Source of the DNA: Paralysiella testudinis
GTDB taxonomy: Bacteria > Pseudomonadota > Gammaproteobacteria > Burkholderiales > Neisseriaceae
DNA: 64,000 bases
Assembly (NCBI RefSeq): GCF_016894345.1
Contig: NZ_CP069798.1
Coordinates: 1,013,385 to 1,077,384, forward strand
Direction of reading: 5' to 3'
Below, one piece after another: positions 9,271-18,560 of the stretch; positions within the stretch are counted from its first letter, which is position 1; every line of letters begins with the position of its first letter. Below the pieces are notes generated by a model. The model did no database searches, was not told where the DNA came from, and saw only the letters and a program-made list of their open reading frames with translations. A program made the translations under genes and the position numbers.

Positions 9271-10185
9271 ATGGACAGCTTTATTACCTTGGTGTCAATT
9301 TTACTGCCCTTGTTTGGCGGTTTTTTTATCCGATTGCAGCCGCGCTGGATTTACTATGTAAACCATCTGCTCAATGTATTGGTGTATGTGATTCTGGCGC
9401 TGATTGGTTTGTCGTTGGCGCGGGTGGACAATTTGGGCGCGCAAATCGGCTTTATCGGCTGGGCGGCAGCGGTGTTGTTTGCCTGCATTATGGGTTTGAA
9501 CCTAGCGGTGCTGATGTGGTTCGACCGCCGCCATCCGTGGCGGCGCCGCCGCGATGTGCATCAAACCGGCGGCCAAAGCATCAGCCTAGCGGGCAGTGCC
9601 AAACAAATTGCCTGCGTGTTGGCCGGTTTTGCCTTAGGGCTGGCGTTGCCGCGCGGTTGGCTGCCGCCGGCGGCCACCGGCAATTATGCGCTGATGTTGA
9701 TGGTGTTTTTGGTGGGCATCCAACTGCGCAGTAGCGGCATTACTTTGCGCCGGGTGTTGATTAACAAGCGGGGAGTGCAAATCAGCACTTTGTTTGTGTT
9801 GTCTTGCTTGGTGGCGGGGGTGCTGTTTGCGGCGCTGATGCCGGATGTGAGTTTGTCCAAAGGGCTGGCACTCAGCTCCGGCTACGGCTGGTATTCGCTG
9901 TCGGGCATTGTGATGACGGCCGCCTACGGGCCGGTGTGGGGCAGTGTGGCGCTGGTAAACGATTTGGCGCGCGAATTTTTTGCGTTGGTGTTTATTCCTT
10001 TGCTGATGCGGCAGCATCCTTCGGCGGCGGTGGGCAGCGGTGGTGCCACCAGCTTGGATTTCACCTTGCCGGTGATTCAATCGTCGGGCGGGATTGAGGC
10101 GGTGCCTTTGGCGATTAGTTTCGGTTTTATTGTGAACGTGGTGTCGCCGATTTTGATGGTGGTGTTTTCCACGGCTCAGTTTTAA
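9271..10185 (+). CDS. lysO: LysO-family lysine exporter (YbjE/DUF340-like)
   Basis: Inner-membrane protein of 304 residues with about eight hydrophobic segments and the family's conserved cores: LMVFLVGIQLRSSG, SSGYGWYSLSGI, YGPVWGSVALVNDLAREF and TSLDFTLPVIQ. In E. coli LysO (YbjE) exports L-lysine and its toxic analogue thialysine. Residues 90-115 form a basic loop (RRRRDVHQ) that separates the two halves. The start ATG at 9271 is the first in frame. Its nearness to the lysine-type catabolic cluster at 25-32 kb is not close enough to imply linkage. Confidence 0.85.
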   Translation: MDSFITLVSILLPLFGGFFIRLQPRWIYYVNHLLNVLVYVILALIGLSLARVDNLGAQIGFIGWAAAVLFACIMGLNLAVLMWFDRRHPWRRRRDVHQTGGQSISLAGSAKQIACVLAGFALGLALPRGWLPPAATGNYALMLMVFLVGIQLRSSGITLRRVLINKRGVQISTLFVLSCLVAGVLFAALMPDVSLSKGLALSSGYGWYSLSGIVMTAAYGPVWGSVALVNDLAREFFALVFIPLLMRQHPSAAVGSGGATSLDFTLPVIQSSGGIEAVPLAISFGFIVNVVSPILMVVFSTAQF

Positions 10186-10311
10186 CCGGGCAGGCTTTTC
10201 AGGCAGCCTTTAGCGGCGGCGATGCTATTCCGCTGTATGAAACCCGGCTTGCGCGGAAACGAACATTGATGCACAATGGTTTTCACTTTTTATCATAATT
10301 GGATGTGAATC

Positions 10312-11091
10312 ATGCTCAACCGCACCCCGCGCCACGAAAAAATCATTCAGTTAATCCGCGAAAGCGGATTTATGCCGATTGACGAATTGGCACGGGTGCT
10401 CGACGTAACGCCGCAAACCATCCGCCGCGACATCAACCAGTTGTGCGAAGAAAATATTTTGCGCCGCTACCACGGCGGCGCTTCTTTGGGCAGCAGTGTG
10501 GAAAATGAAGATTATTTTTCGCGCAAAAACAAACTGCAAAGCGAAAAAGCCCATATTGCCGATGTGATTGCCGCACACATTCCCGACAATGCTTCTTTGT
10601 TTATGAGTATCGGCACCACCATCGAAGCGGTGGCACTGGCCTTGGTGAAAAGCCATAAAAACCTGAGCATCATTACCAACAACATCCATGTGGCTTCGAT
10701 TGTGTCCAGCCGCAGCGACTACACCGTGATGATTACCTCCGGCGTGGTGCGCGCGGTAGATGGCGGCATCACCGGCGTGGCCACCATTGATTTTATTAAC
10801 CAATTTAAAGTGGATTACGCTGTATTGGGCGCTTCCAGCATTGAACAGGACGGCTCCTTGCTCGATTTCGACTATAAAGAAGTGAGCGTGATGCAGGCGA
10901 TGATGAAAAACGCACGCATCCGTTATCTGGCAGTAGACCACAGCAAGTTTGGCCGCAATGCGCTGGTGCGGATGGGCGACATCACCGAATTCCACGCCCT
11001 GTTTACCGACGAAGAGCTTTCGGCGGCGCTGGGCAAAAAATTGGCCGATCATGGCGTGAAATGGTATTTGGCCGATAAAGAAGACGAATAA
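10312..11091 (+). CDS. DeoR/GlpR-family transcriptional repressor
   Basis: The 259-residue protein has an N-terminal HTH_DeoR domain (HEKIIQLIRESGFMPIDELA ... DVTPQTIRRDINQLCEENILRRYHGGA). The DeoRC ligand-binding domain follows: IGTTIEAVALAL, ITNNIHVASIV, FDYKEVSVMQAM and DHSKFGR. Such proteins usually sense phosphorylated sugars or glycerol 3-phosphate. No target operon is adjacent, so the ligand is unknown. The stop codon abuts a Correia-like element directly (next base). Confidence 0.88.
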   Translation: MLNRTPRHEKIIQLIRESGFMPIDELARVLDVTPQTIRRDINQLCEENILRRYHGGASLGSSVENEDYFSRKNKLQSEKAHIADVIAAHIPDNASLFMSIGTTIEAVALALVKSHKNLSIITNNIHVASIVSSRSDYTVMITSGVVRAVDGGITGVATIDFINQFKVDYAVLGASSIEQDGSLLDFDYKEVSVMQAMMKNARIRYLAVDHSKFGRNALVRMGDITEFHALFTDEELSAALGKKLADHGVKWYLADKEDE

Positions 11092-11192
11092 TACCAATTC
11101 GAAAAAATAACCTAACTGCGTTGGCTCGCCTAGCCGTACGTGTGTACTGTCTTCGGCTCTCCGCCTTGTTATCTTATTTTTTCGAATTGGTA
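11092..11192. mobile_element. Correia-like miniature element, copy A
   Basis: Terminal inverted repeats TACCAATTCGAAAAAATAA and TTATTTTTTCGAATTGGTA bound a 101-bp core (ACTGCGTTGGCTCGCC, TACTGTCTTCGGCTC, CCGCCTTGTTATC). That core strongly resembles Neisseria Correia (CREE/NEMIS) elements. A TA follows the right end, consistent with TA target duplication. It begins on the base after the deoR-type stop codon. Confidence 0.75.
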
Positions 11193-11212
11193 TAATTGCC
11201 GCTGTTGATATT

Positions 11213-11243
11213 AAAGGCTGCCTGAAGGTTTCAGGCAGCCTTT
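11213..11243. terminator. Bidirectional DUS terminator between deoR-type gene and amgK
   Basis: AAAGGCTGCCTGAA and TTCAGGCAGCCTTT are separated by 3 bases. It serves convergent transcripts from both sides. Confidence 0.75.
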
Positions 11244-11262
11244 GTGTTATGCATGCAACAGC

Positions 11263-12267
11263 TTAAAACGTATAGCCGGTTTGCAATTCTTCATCGCCCA
11301 CCAACTCCACCAGTAGCGCATACAAAGGCGCCAGCGCTTTGTAGCGGCGGCTGCTGCGGCGCAGGTAGTTTAGAAAGCGCGGGATTTCGCTGCGGTATTT
11401 GCCTTTACCGTCGCGGTGGTAGAGGCGGGCAAAAATCCCGGCCACTTTCAAATGGCGCTGCACGCCCATCCATTCGAAATCGCGGTAAAAGGCATCGAAG
11501 TCGGCATTTACCGACAAGCCGGCCGCGCGGGCTTTTTCCCAGTAGCGAATCACCAAATCCAGCACAAATTCTTCTTCCCACTCGATAAAAGCATCGCGCA
11601 GCAAAGACACCAAGTCGTAGCTTATCGGGCCATAGAGTGCATCTTGAAAATCCAAAACACCGGGGCGCGCGCGGGTGAGCATTAGGTTGCGCACGATAAA
11701 GTCGCGGTGCACATAGACTTGCGGCTGGGCGGTGAGGGTGGGCAATAAGGTGTCCAGCGTTTGCTGCCACAGCTGCTGTTGTTTGAAATTAAAGCTTTGG
11801 CCGAGCTCCTTGGCCACAAACCAATCGGGGAAGAGCTGCATTTCGCGCCGCATCACTACCGCGTCGTATCCAGGCAGCACGCCGGCGCGGCTGCCCAGCT
11901 GCAATTGCACCAGCTCGTCGATGGCGTCCAGCAACAGGGTTTTGTGTACCGGCAGGCGCGGGTCGTGTTGCAGGGCGGCCAGATAGGTGATTTGCCCCAA
12001 GTCTTCCAAGGCCATAAAGCCTTGCGCTTCGTCGGCGGCCAAAATGGCGGGCACATGCACCATGTCAAACAATTGCTGCACTTGGATATAAGGGGCGATG
12101 CTCATTTTGTCCGGTGGGGCGTCCATGCACACCACGCTACGCCCATCGGCAAACACGGCGCGGAAATAACGGCGGAAATCGGCGTCGGCGGCGGCAAAGG
12201 CCCAATCAAAGCTTTGGGCGGGATAATGGGCGGCCAGCCATTTTTTTAATGCGGCTTCTCGTTGCAT
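11263..12267 (-). CDS. amgK: Anomeric MurNAc/GlcNAc kinase (AmgK-like), phosphotransferase family
   Basis: Cytosolic sugar kinase of the aminoglycoside-phosphotransferase fold. It phosphorylates recycled N-acetylmuramate at C1 in the anabolic peptidoglycan-recycling route. From ATG 12267 (MQREAALKKWL) the protein has 334 residues. It shows the phosphotransferase Brenner motif VHRDFIVRNLML (catalytic Asp, about 192-203) and the metal motif GVLDFQDALYGPISYDL. The usual partner murU is not adjacent. It is divergent from lptD with a 60-bp gap, an arrangement seen in Neisseriaceae and Pseudomonas. Start codons further upstream would overlap the lptD leader. Confidence 0.87.
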   Translation of the reverse strand: MQREAALKKWLAAHYPAQSFDWAFAAADADFRRYFRAVFADGRSVVCMDAPPDKMSIAPYIQVQQLFDMVHVPAILAADEAQGFMALEDLGQITYLAALQHDPRLPVHKTLLLDAIDELVQLQLGSRAGVLPGYDAVVMRREMQLFPDWFVAKELGQSFNFKQQQLWQQTLDTLLPTLTAQPQVYVHRDFIVRNLMLTRARPGVLDFQDALYGPISYDLVSLLRDAFIEWEEEFVLDLVIRYWEKARAAGLSVNADFDAFYRDFEWMGVQRHLKVAGIFARLYHRDGKGKYRSEIPRFLNYLRRSSRRYKALAPLYALLVELVGDEELQTGYTF

Positions 12268-12327
12268 GATGTCTTTTCGGGTTAAAATAAACGCTATTTT
12301 AACTGGCAATTGCGCGCAGGTGATACT

Positions 12328-14625
12328 TTGTCCCGTTTGTTTTGTTTGAAACCGCTGGTTTTGGCTTTGGCCACCGGCTTTGCCGCTTCAGGCAGCCTGG
12401 TGGCCGCGCCGTCTTTGTCTTTGGGCGATGCGGCGGTTTGCCATGCACCCGATGCGCCGCAACAAATGGTGGCGGCGCCCCAAAGCAGCGGCGAAGGTGC
12501 GGTGCCGCCCGGTGCCACGCGGGTGAATGCCGACAGCCTCAACGGCCAATCGCAAACCCGTGTGCACGCCAAAGGCGATGTGGTGGTGGAGCGGGGCACG
12601 CAAACCCTGAATGCCGATTGGATTGACTACGACCAGCAAAGCCAGCAGCTGAAGGCGGGCGATGCGTTTACCTTGGCCGACGGCAACAGCCGCGTGTCGG
12701 GCAGCAATCTGGCTTACAATCTGGGCAGCCAAGAAGGTGAGGCCGAAGCGGCACGCTTTGAAGCCGAAAATGACAACCGCCGTTTGCAAGGCGTGGGCGA
12801 GAAAATCCAGATGGCGGGTAAAAACCGCTACCGTTTAAGCCAGGCCAAATTCAATACCTGTAATCCGGGTGACGACAGCTGGTATATCGAAGCGGCCAGC
12901 ATTGATGCCGATTACGACAAAAACATCGGCGTGGCGCGCAACGCCAAATTTGTGTTTGGCGGTGTGCCTTTAATGTACACACCGTGGATTGATTTTCCGC
13001 TTAATGGCGACCGCAAAAGCGGCCTGATGACCCCCACGGTGAAAATCGGCAGTGATGGCTTTGAGTTGGGTGTGCCGTATTATTTCAACTTGGCGCCCAA
13101 TTACGACGCTACCGTGAAGCCGCATTTTATCAGCCGCCGCGGCCTGCAATTGGGCGGGCAGTTCCGCTATTTGCAACCAAAGTATCAAGGCAGCGTTAAC
13201 GGCGAATGGCTGCCGGACGACCGCGCCAGCGAACACCACAACCGCTACAAGCTCGATTGGCAACACCGGCATCAATTCAGCACTAAGCTTAGCGGCGGCA
13301 TTGATTTTCATCAGGTGTCCGACAACGATTATTACCGCGACTTGATGGGCAGCAGCACCAGCAGCAACGTTAACCTCAACCGCCAGCTGTGGCTAGATCA
13401 CCAAACCGAAGCTTGGGGCGGGCGCTTGAGCAGCTATTTCACTCTGCAAAAATACCAAACACTGGCCTCCAGTAGCGGCTACAAAGATCCGCCCTATGCT
13501 ATGCTGCCGCGCCTGAGCAGCAACTGGAGCCGCCATTTCAACGATACCTACAGCGCCAATGTGCTGGCACAAGCCACTTATTTCAGCCACCGCGACAAGC
13601 AAGAAGGCGCACGTGTGGTGCTCAACCCCAGCTTTATGGCCGACTTCCACAACGATTGGGGTTTTGTGCGCCCCAAAGTGGGCGTACACGCCACTTATTA
13701 CGATTTGCGCGCCTTTGAAGGCGAACGTGCGCGCCATGTCAGCCGTATTCTGCCTACGTTTAGTGTCGACAGCGGCATGGTATTTGAGCGGCCGTGGCGC
13801 TGGCGCGATGAAGGCTTAATCCAAACTTTGGAGCCGCGCCTGTTTTACACTTATATCCCTAAGCGCAGCCAAAACGATTTGCCCTTGTTTGATGCGTCCG
13901 AAAACAGCTTCACTTATGAGCAGCTGTTCCGTGAAAACCGCTTTTCCGGCCAAGACCGCATCAATGCCGCCAACTTCATCACCGCCGCCCTGCAAACGCG
14001 ACTCTACGACGACAAAACCGGTGCCGAGCGTCTGAGCGCCGGTGTGGGGCAGCGTTATTACTTTAATAAAGACACGGTGCTGTTGGATGGCAGCATTGCA
14101 AAAACCGAGCGTGACCGCTCCGATATTTTGGTGTTTGCGCGTGGCAATATCAACGACCAATGGCGCGTGGAAGCCAATTGGCACTACAACGAAAACCTGA
14201 AAACCAGTGAAAATTTCGATGCCGGCTGGCGTTACAGCCCGGAGCCGGGCAAGGCGGTGTCGATGCGCTATAAATTCGGCCGTTATGAAGAAATTTATGA
14301 TGGCAATTACGGTAAAATTAGGCAAATTGATGCGGCGGTGCAGTGGCCAATCCGCCGAAACTATTATATTGTTGCACGGCAAAATTACGATTTAACCCAC
14401 AGCCGCAGCTTGCAGCAGCTATTGGGCATCGAATACCAAAGCCCGTGCCGTTGCTGGAGCGCCAGTGTGGTGGGGCAGCGCTATATTACTGGTATCAACG
14501 AAAGTAAAAACGCGGTGTTTTTCCAGCTGCAATTGCGCAACTTAACCAGCGTGGGCAATAATCCGTTTGAACAGCTGCGTACCGCCATTCCCGGCTACAG
14601 CAGCATTTATGAGGTGAAGCATTGA
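12328..14625 (+). CDS. lptD: LPS-assembly protein LptD
   Basis: Outer-membrane beta barrel that, with LptE, inserts lipooligosaccharide into the outer leaflet. The 765-residue precursor starts at a TTG (12328): the Neisseria homologue aligns from SRLFCLKPLVLALA, AGGTGA sits 4 bases upstream, and no ATG fits. A periplasmic OstA jellyroll follows (RVHAKGDVVVERGTQTLNADW). After it come the barrel entrance (FNTCNPGDDSWY, VPLMYTPWIDFPL) and the C-terminal SPCRCWSASVVGQRY, with Cys residues positioned for disulfides. An uptake sequence is embedded in frame in the signal peptide (about 12,387). Heads lptD-surA. Confidence 0.93.
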   Translation: MSRLFCLKPLVLALATGFAASGSLVAAPSLSLGDAAVCHAPDAPQQMVAAPQSSGEGAVPPGATRVNADSLNGQSQTRVHAKGDVVVERGTQTLNADWIDYDQQSQQLKAGDAFTLADGNSRVSGSNLAYNLGSQEGEAEAARFEAENDNRRLQGVGEKIQMAGKNRYRLSQAKFNTCNPGDDSWYIEAASIDADYDKNIGVARNAKFVFGGVPLMYTPWIDFPLNGDRKSGLMTPTVKIGSDGFELGVPYYFNLAPNYDATVKPHFISRRGLQLGGQFRYLQPKYQGSVNGEWLPDDRASEHHNRYKLDWQHRHQFSTKLSGGIDFHQVSDNDYYRDLMGSSTSSNVNLNRQLWLDHQTEAWGGRLSSYFTLQKYQTLASSSGYKDPPYAMLPRLSSNWSRHFNDTYSANVLAQATYFSHRDKQEGARVVLNPSFMADFHNDWGFVRPKVGVHATYYDLRAFEGERARHVSRILPTFSVDSGMVFERPWRWRDEGLIQTLEPRLFYTYIPKRSQNDLPLFDASENSFTYEQLFRENRFSGQDRINAANFITAALQTRLYDDKTGAERLSAGVGQRYYFNKDTVLLDGSIAKTERDRSDILVFARGNINDQWRVEANWHYNENLKTSENFDAGWRYSPEPGKAVSMRYKFGRYEEIYDGNYGKIRQIDAAVQWPIRRNYYIVARQNYDLTHSRSLQQLLGIEYQSPCRCWSASVVGQRYITGINESKNAVFFQLQLRNLTSVGNNPFEQLRTAIPGYSSIYEVKH

Positions 14626-15575
14626 TGAAGCAATTAACACAAGGAGTGGGCATCATTGCCCTAGCTTTGGCGTTTCAGGCCGCCGTAGCTGGCGATATCA
14701 AGCCGGTGGACAGCATTGTGGCGGTGGTAGACAACGCGGTGATTACCCGTCAAGACTTAAGCAATGCGGTTAACCAAATTCAGCGCCAGCAGCCCAAAGG
14801 CAGCAAAGCGGATCAAGCTGCCTTGCAACAACAGGCATTATTGCAGCTGGTAAACCAAAGCCTATTGGTACAGGCAGCGCAACGCAGCGGCTTGAGCGTG
14901 AGCGAAGCGGAAATCGATGCCGAAGTGGCACGCATTGCACAGGCGCAAAAATTAACCGTGGCGCAGCTGTATCAGCGGGTGGCCAAAGAAGGTGCCAACC
15001 GCAGCGCACTGCGCCGCACCATTGCCAATAATCTACTGGCGCAAAACATGCAAAAAAGCATCACCATGGAGCAATCCCGGGTAAGCGATGCCGAAGTGGA
15101 TGCCGCCATTGCCCGTGCACAGCAGCAAGGTTTAACGCTGCCTGAAGGCGTCACCAGCCATCAGTACCATGTTCAGCACATCTTGATTAAAGACGACACC
15201 GAAGCCTCACGCAAATTGATTAACCAGCTACAAAAACAAGCCCGCAGCGGCACTGCGTTTGCACAGCTGGCACGCCGGTATTCGCAAGACGGCAGCGCGG
15301 CGCAAGGCGGTGATTTGGGCTGGATTGCCGAGGGTCAAACGGTGGCGCCGTTTGAAGCGGCGGTTAAAGCGTTGCAACCCGGCCAAGTGAGCCAGCCGGT
15401 GCGCAGCCAGTTTGGCTGGCACATTATCCGGCTGGTGGAAATCAAAAGTGCCGATACCCCGCAAGAGCGTTTGCGCAACGGCATGCGTGCGGCGCTGAGC
15501 GAAGAGAAATCGGCACAGGCCTTGCAAAATACCTTGCGCCAATTGCATGAGCAGGCGTTTATTCAGGTGCGTTAA
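14625..15575 (+). CDS. surA: Peptidyl-prolyl cis-trans isomerase SurA, periplasmic chaperone
   Basis: Periplasmic chaperone for outer-membrane proteins, including LptD encoded just upstream. The 316-residue precursor has a signal peptide ending AAVAGD, a SurA N-terminal domain starting DSIVAVVDNAVITRQDL, and a single parvulin domain (YHVQHILIKDD ... GGDLGWI ... VRSQFGWHIIRL). E. coli SurA has two parvulin domains, so this is the shorter Neisseria-type architecture. The ATG overlaps the lptD stop (TGATG), indicating translational coupling. Confidence 0.92.
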   Translation: MKQLTQGVGIIALALAFQAAVAGDIKPVDSIVAVVDNAVITRQDLSNAVNQIQRQQPKGSKADQAALQQQALLQLVNQSLLVQAAQRSGLSVSEAEIDAEVARIAQAQKLTVAQLYQRVAKEGANRSALRRTIANNLLAQNMQKSITMEQSRVSDAEVDAAIARAQQQGLTLPEGVTSHQYHVQHILIKDDTEASRKLINQLQKQARSGTAFAQLARRYSQDGSAAQGGDLGWIAEGQTVAPFEAAVKALQPGQVSQPVRSQFGWHIIRLVEIKSADTPQERLRNGMRAALSEEKSAQALQNTLRQLHEQAFIQVR

Positions 15576-15688
15576 ACCACCTGCGTGGCTAGGCCACACA
15601 CCCAATCTGTATCCGTTTTTTATGTATTCCACTTTATTTGTTCAGGCAGCCTTTTAATAAGCAAATGCATTATTGAGTAGTTGAAGCC

Positions 15689-15717
15689 TTCAGGCAGCCC
15701 GTTTGAGGCTGCCTGAA
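15689..15717. terminator. DUS inverted-repeat hairpin before pdxA
   Basis: TTCAGGCAGCC and GGCTGCCTGAA enclose a 7-nt loop, 19 bp before the pdxA start. A further single copy lies at about 15,640. It can end the lptD-surA message or attenuate read-through into pdxA. Confidence 0.55.
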
Positions 15718-15735
15718 TGATTTGGAGGGCAGGCA

Positions 15736-16755
15736 ATGCAAACATTACCGTGGCTGGCGGTAACCAGTGGTGAGCCAGCAGGCATCGGGCCGGACGTGTG
15801 CTTGGATTTGGTCGGCGCCGATGCGCCCTATCGGGTGGTGGTGTTGGGCGATAAAGCCGTATTGCAGGCACGGTCGCAGTTGTTGGGTAAAAACGTGTAT
15901 CTGCGTGATTATCAGCCGGATGCGGCACCCAAAGCCGGGGTGTTGGATGTTTACCATTTGCCGGTGGCAGCGGCGGTGGTGCCGGGGCAGTTGGCGGCGG
16001 CCAATGCGGCGTATGTGCTGGATTTGCTTGATGCGGCTTATGCAGGCGTGGCGACCGGTGAGTTTGCCGCCATGGTGACCGCGCCGGTGCACAAAGGCAT
16101 TATCAACGATGCCGGCGTGCCGTTTAGCGGCCACACCGAATACCTGGCCGCCAAAAGCCACACCGAACAAGTGGTGATGATGTTGGCCGGAGGCGGTTTG
16201 CGCGTGGCCTTGGCCACCACCCACTTGCCCTTGCGTGCGGTGGCCGACGCCTTGAATCCTGCCTTATTACAGCAAGTGCTGGCGACTCTGGAACACGATT
16301 TGCGCACTAAATTCGGCATCGCCGCGCCGCGCATTCTGGTGGCGGGGCTGAATCCACATGCGGGCGAGCAAGGCCATTTGGGGCACGAAGAAATCGACAT
16401 CATCACGCCGGTGATTGCCGCTTGCCAACAGCAGGGCATGGCGGTGCAAGGGCCGTATCCGGCGGATACTTTATTTCAGCCCTTTATGTTGCAACACGCC
16501 GATGCGGTGCTGGCGATGTACCACGACCAAGGCTTGCCGGTATTGAAATACGCCAGCTTTGGCCGCGGCGTGAACATCACCTTGGGGCTGCCGTTTATCC
16601 GTACTTCTGTGGATCATGGCACGGCACTGGATTTGGCCGGCAGTGGCCGCGCTGATTCAGGCAGCCTGCAAGCGGCATTGGCGTGTGCTTGGGAGATGGT
16701 GGCGGCGCAAGCGGGTTTTGCTGCGTTGCAAAAAGGTCACGCCGCAAGTAAATAA
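15736..16755 (+). CDS. pdxA: 4-hydroxythreonine-4-phosphate dehydrogenase
   Basis: NAD-dependent enzyme of the DXP-dependent pyridoxal-phosphate route. The 339-residue protein shows [12 protein letters not shown] at the N-terminus, [13 protein letters not shown], the metal-ligand [37 protein letters not shown] and the [16 protein letters not shown] end block. The lptD-surA-pdxA order is conserved across proteobacteria; rsmA/ksgA, the usual next gene, is absent here. GGAGGG lies upstream of the ATG. Confidence 0.95.
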   Translation: MQTLPWLAVTSGEPAGIGPDVCLDLVGADAPYRVVVLGDKAVLQARSQLLGKNVYLRDYQPDAAPKAGVLDVYHLPVAAAVVPGQLAAANAAYVLDLLDAAYAGVATGEFAAMVTAPVHKGIINDAGVPFSGHTEYLAAKSHTEQVVMMLAGGGLRVALATTHLPLRAVADALNPALLQQVLATLEHDLRTKFGIAAPRILVAGLNPHAGEQGHLGHEEIDIITPVIAACQQQGMAVQGPYPADTLFQPFMLQHADAVLAMYHDQGLPVLKYASFGRGVNITLGLPFIRTSVDHGTALDLAGSGRADSGSLQAALACAWEMVAAQAGFAALQKGHAASK

Positions 16756-16868
16756 GGGTAAGGCCGGTGCCGGCGGCGGCGATTCGTTTGCTTATTGGGC
16801 ATTGCTCTTTTAGAATGTACAGCCCTGTATGTAAAGGTGGTTGCGCCCAGGCTCAGCCGATTAAACAG

Positions 16869-17666
16869 ATGAGCACCCCGTTTATTGAAATGAAAGACGT
16901 GGCCTTTGCCTATGGCGAGCGCCCGATTCTGAGCAACATCAATTTCCATGTGGAACAAGGCCGCTTTGCGGCGATTATGGGCGGCTCTGGCAGCGGCAAA
17001 ACCACTTTGCTGCGGCTGATTACCGGTCAAATCCACCCGCAACAAGGCGAAGTGCGCGTTAATGGCCGCAACTTGGCCGCATTCAGCCGCGAAGAATTAC
17101 ACGAGCACCGCCGCCATATGGGCGTGCTGTTTCAATTTGGCGCTCTGTTTACCGATTTGTCGGTGTTTGACAACGTGGCTTTTCCGCTGCGCGAACACAC
17201 TAGGCTGCCTGAAGACATGATTCGCGATTTGGTATTGCTCAAGCTCAACGCCGTGGGTTTGCGCGGGGTGGAAAGCCTGATGCCGGCTGAATTGTCTGGC
17301 GGGATGGCGCGGCGGGTGGCACTGGCGCGCACCATTGCGTTGGATCCGGAATTGATGCTCTACGACGAGCCGTTTACCGGCTTGGATCCGATTTCTCTGG
17401 GGGTGATTGCTTCCTTGGTGCGCCGTGTGAACAAAGCCTTGCGCGCCACCAGCGTGATGGTAACGCACGACATCACCCAATCGCTGGAAATTGCCGATCA
17501 GGTGATTTTCTTGGCGCACGGCGAAATCCTGTTTTCAGGTAGCCCGACAGAAATGCGCCAGCTCGATTCGCCGTGGATCAACCAATTTATCCATGGCAAG
17601 GCCGATGGGCCGGTGGCCTTCCGTTATCCGGCGGCCACCACTTTGCAGCAAGATTTGCATCTGTAG
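16869..17666 (+). CDS. mlaF: Mla phospholipid transport ATP-binding protein MlaF
   Basis: ABC ATPase that drives phospholipid traffic between inner and outer membranes with MlaE, MlaD and MlaB. The 265 residues hold Walker A GGSGSGKTTLL (about 38-48), Q-loop LFQFGALFTDLSVFDN, signature LSGGMARRVALAR, Walker B LMLYDEPFTGLDP and switch VTHD. The start at ATG 16869 gives MSTPFIEMKDV; the frame stays open upstream without conserved sequence. First gene of mlaFEDCBA. Confidence 0.95.
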   Translation: MSTPFIEMKDVAFAYGERPILSNINFHVEQGRFAAIMGGSGSGKTTLLRLITGQIHPQQGEVRVNGRNLAAFSREELHEHRRHMGVLFQFGALFTDLSVFDNVAFPLREHTRLPEDMIRDLVLLKLNAVGLRGVESLMPAELSGGMARRVALARTIALDPELMLYDEPFTGLDPISLGVIASLVRRVNKALRATSVMVTHDITQSLEIADQVIFLAHGEILFSGSPTEMRQLDSPWINQFIHGKADGPVAFRYPAATTLQQDLHL

Positions 17667-17694
17667 TGCACGATTTGGAAACCAAAGCAAACTC

Positions 17695-18471
17695 ATGAAT
17701 GTGTTTACCCTTTTGGGTCGTAAAACCCTGAATTTTTTAGGCCAGCTCGGTGCGGTGGTGCTGTTTTTGCTCGCCATCTTGCGGCGCAGCGCTGCGGTGC
17801 TGAAGCGGCCTCGGCTCAGCGTGCGGCAAATGTATTTCGCCGGGGTGTTGTCGATCATCATTATTGCCGTGTCCGGCCTGTTTGTGGGTATGGTGTTGGG
17901 CTTGCAAGGCTATACTCAGTTGTCCAAATTCAAGGCTGCCGATGCTTTGGGCTATATGGTGGCGGCGGGCTTGCTGCGCGAGCTGGGGCCGGTGCTGGCG
18001 GCGATTTTGTTTGCCAGCAGCGCCGGTGGCGCCATGACCAGTGAAATCGGTCTGATGAAAACCACCGAGCAGCTGGAGGCCATGAGCGTGATGGCGGTAG
18101 ACCCGGTGTCACGCGTGGTGGTGCCGCGCTTTTGGGCCGGTGTGCTGTCGATGCCGCTGTTGGCGTCTATTTTTAATGTGGCCGGGATTTACGGCGCCTA
18201 CTTGATTGGGGTGCAGTATTTGGGGCTGGACGGCGGCATTTTTTGGGCGCAAATGCAAAGCAATATGGACTTTCATTACGATGTGGTGAACGGTTTGATT
18301 AAATCGCTGGTGTTTGGTGTGGCAGTCACGCTGATTGCGGTATACCAAGGCTTTCATGCTACCCCCACTTCCGAAGGCATTTTGCGAGCCAGCACCCGTA
18401 CGGTGGTGTCCAGCGCGCTTACAGTGTTGGCACTGGATTTTGTGCTGACGGCACTGATGTTTACCGAATAA
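17695..18471 (+). CDS. mlaE: Mla phospholipid transport permease MlaE
   Basis: MlaE-type permease, 258 residues, with five to six hydrophobic segments. Conserved blocks are FVGMVLGLQGY, RELGPVLAAILFASSAGGAMTSEIGLMKTTEQ and VDPVSRVVVPRFWAG, then the C-terminal GILRASTRTVVSS. The start ATG at 17695 is 28 bp after mlaF. The frame upstream of it overlaps mlaF and is not conserved. A miniature element sits between this gene and mlaD. Confidence 0.94.
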   Translation: MNVFTLLGRKTLNFLGQLGAVVLFLLAILRRSAAVLKRPRLSVRQMYFAGVLSIIIIAVSGLFVGMVLGLQGYTQLSKFKAADALGYMVAAGLLRELGPVLAAILFASSAGGAMTSEIGLMKTTEQLEAMSVMAVDPVSRVVVPRFWAGVLSMPLLASIFNVAGIYGAYLIGVQYLGLDGGIFWAQMQSNMDFHYDVVNGLIKSLVFGVAVTLIAVYQGFHATPTSEGILRASTRTVVSSALTVLALDFVLTALMFTE

Positions 18472-18479
18472 CTGAATAA

Positions 18480-18543
18480 TACCAAACCTAAAAATAACCT
18501 AGCTGCCTTGGCTTACTTTGCTATCTTATTTTTAGATTGGGTA
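18480..18543. mobile_element. Correia-like miniature element, copy B (deleted, 64 bp) inside the mla operon
   Basis: TACCAAACCTAAAAATAACC and the facing ATCTTATTTTTAGATTGGGTA are the terminal repeats. The middle is reduced to a short CTGCCTTGGCTTACTTTG segment. It is the smallest copy in the window and fills most of the 89-bp mlaE-mlaD gap. Confidence 0.65.
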
Positions 18544-18560
18544 TAACAACAGGTAAGAAA

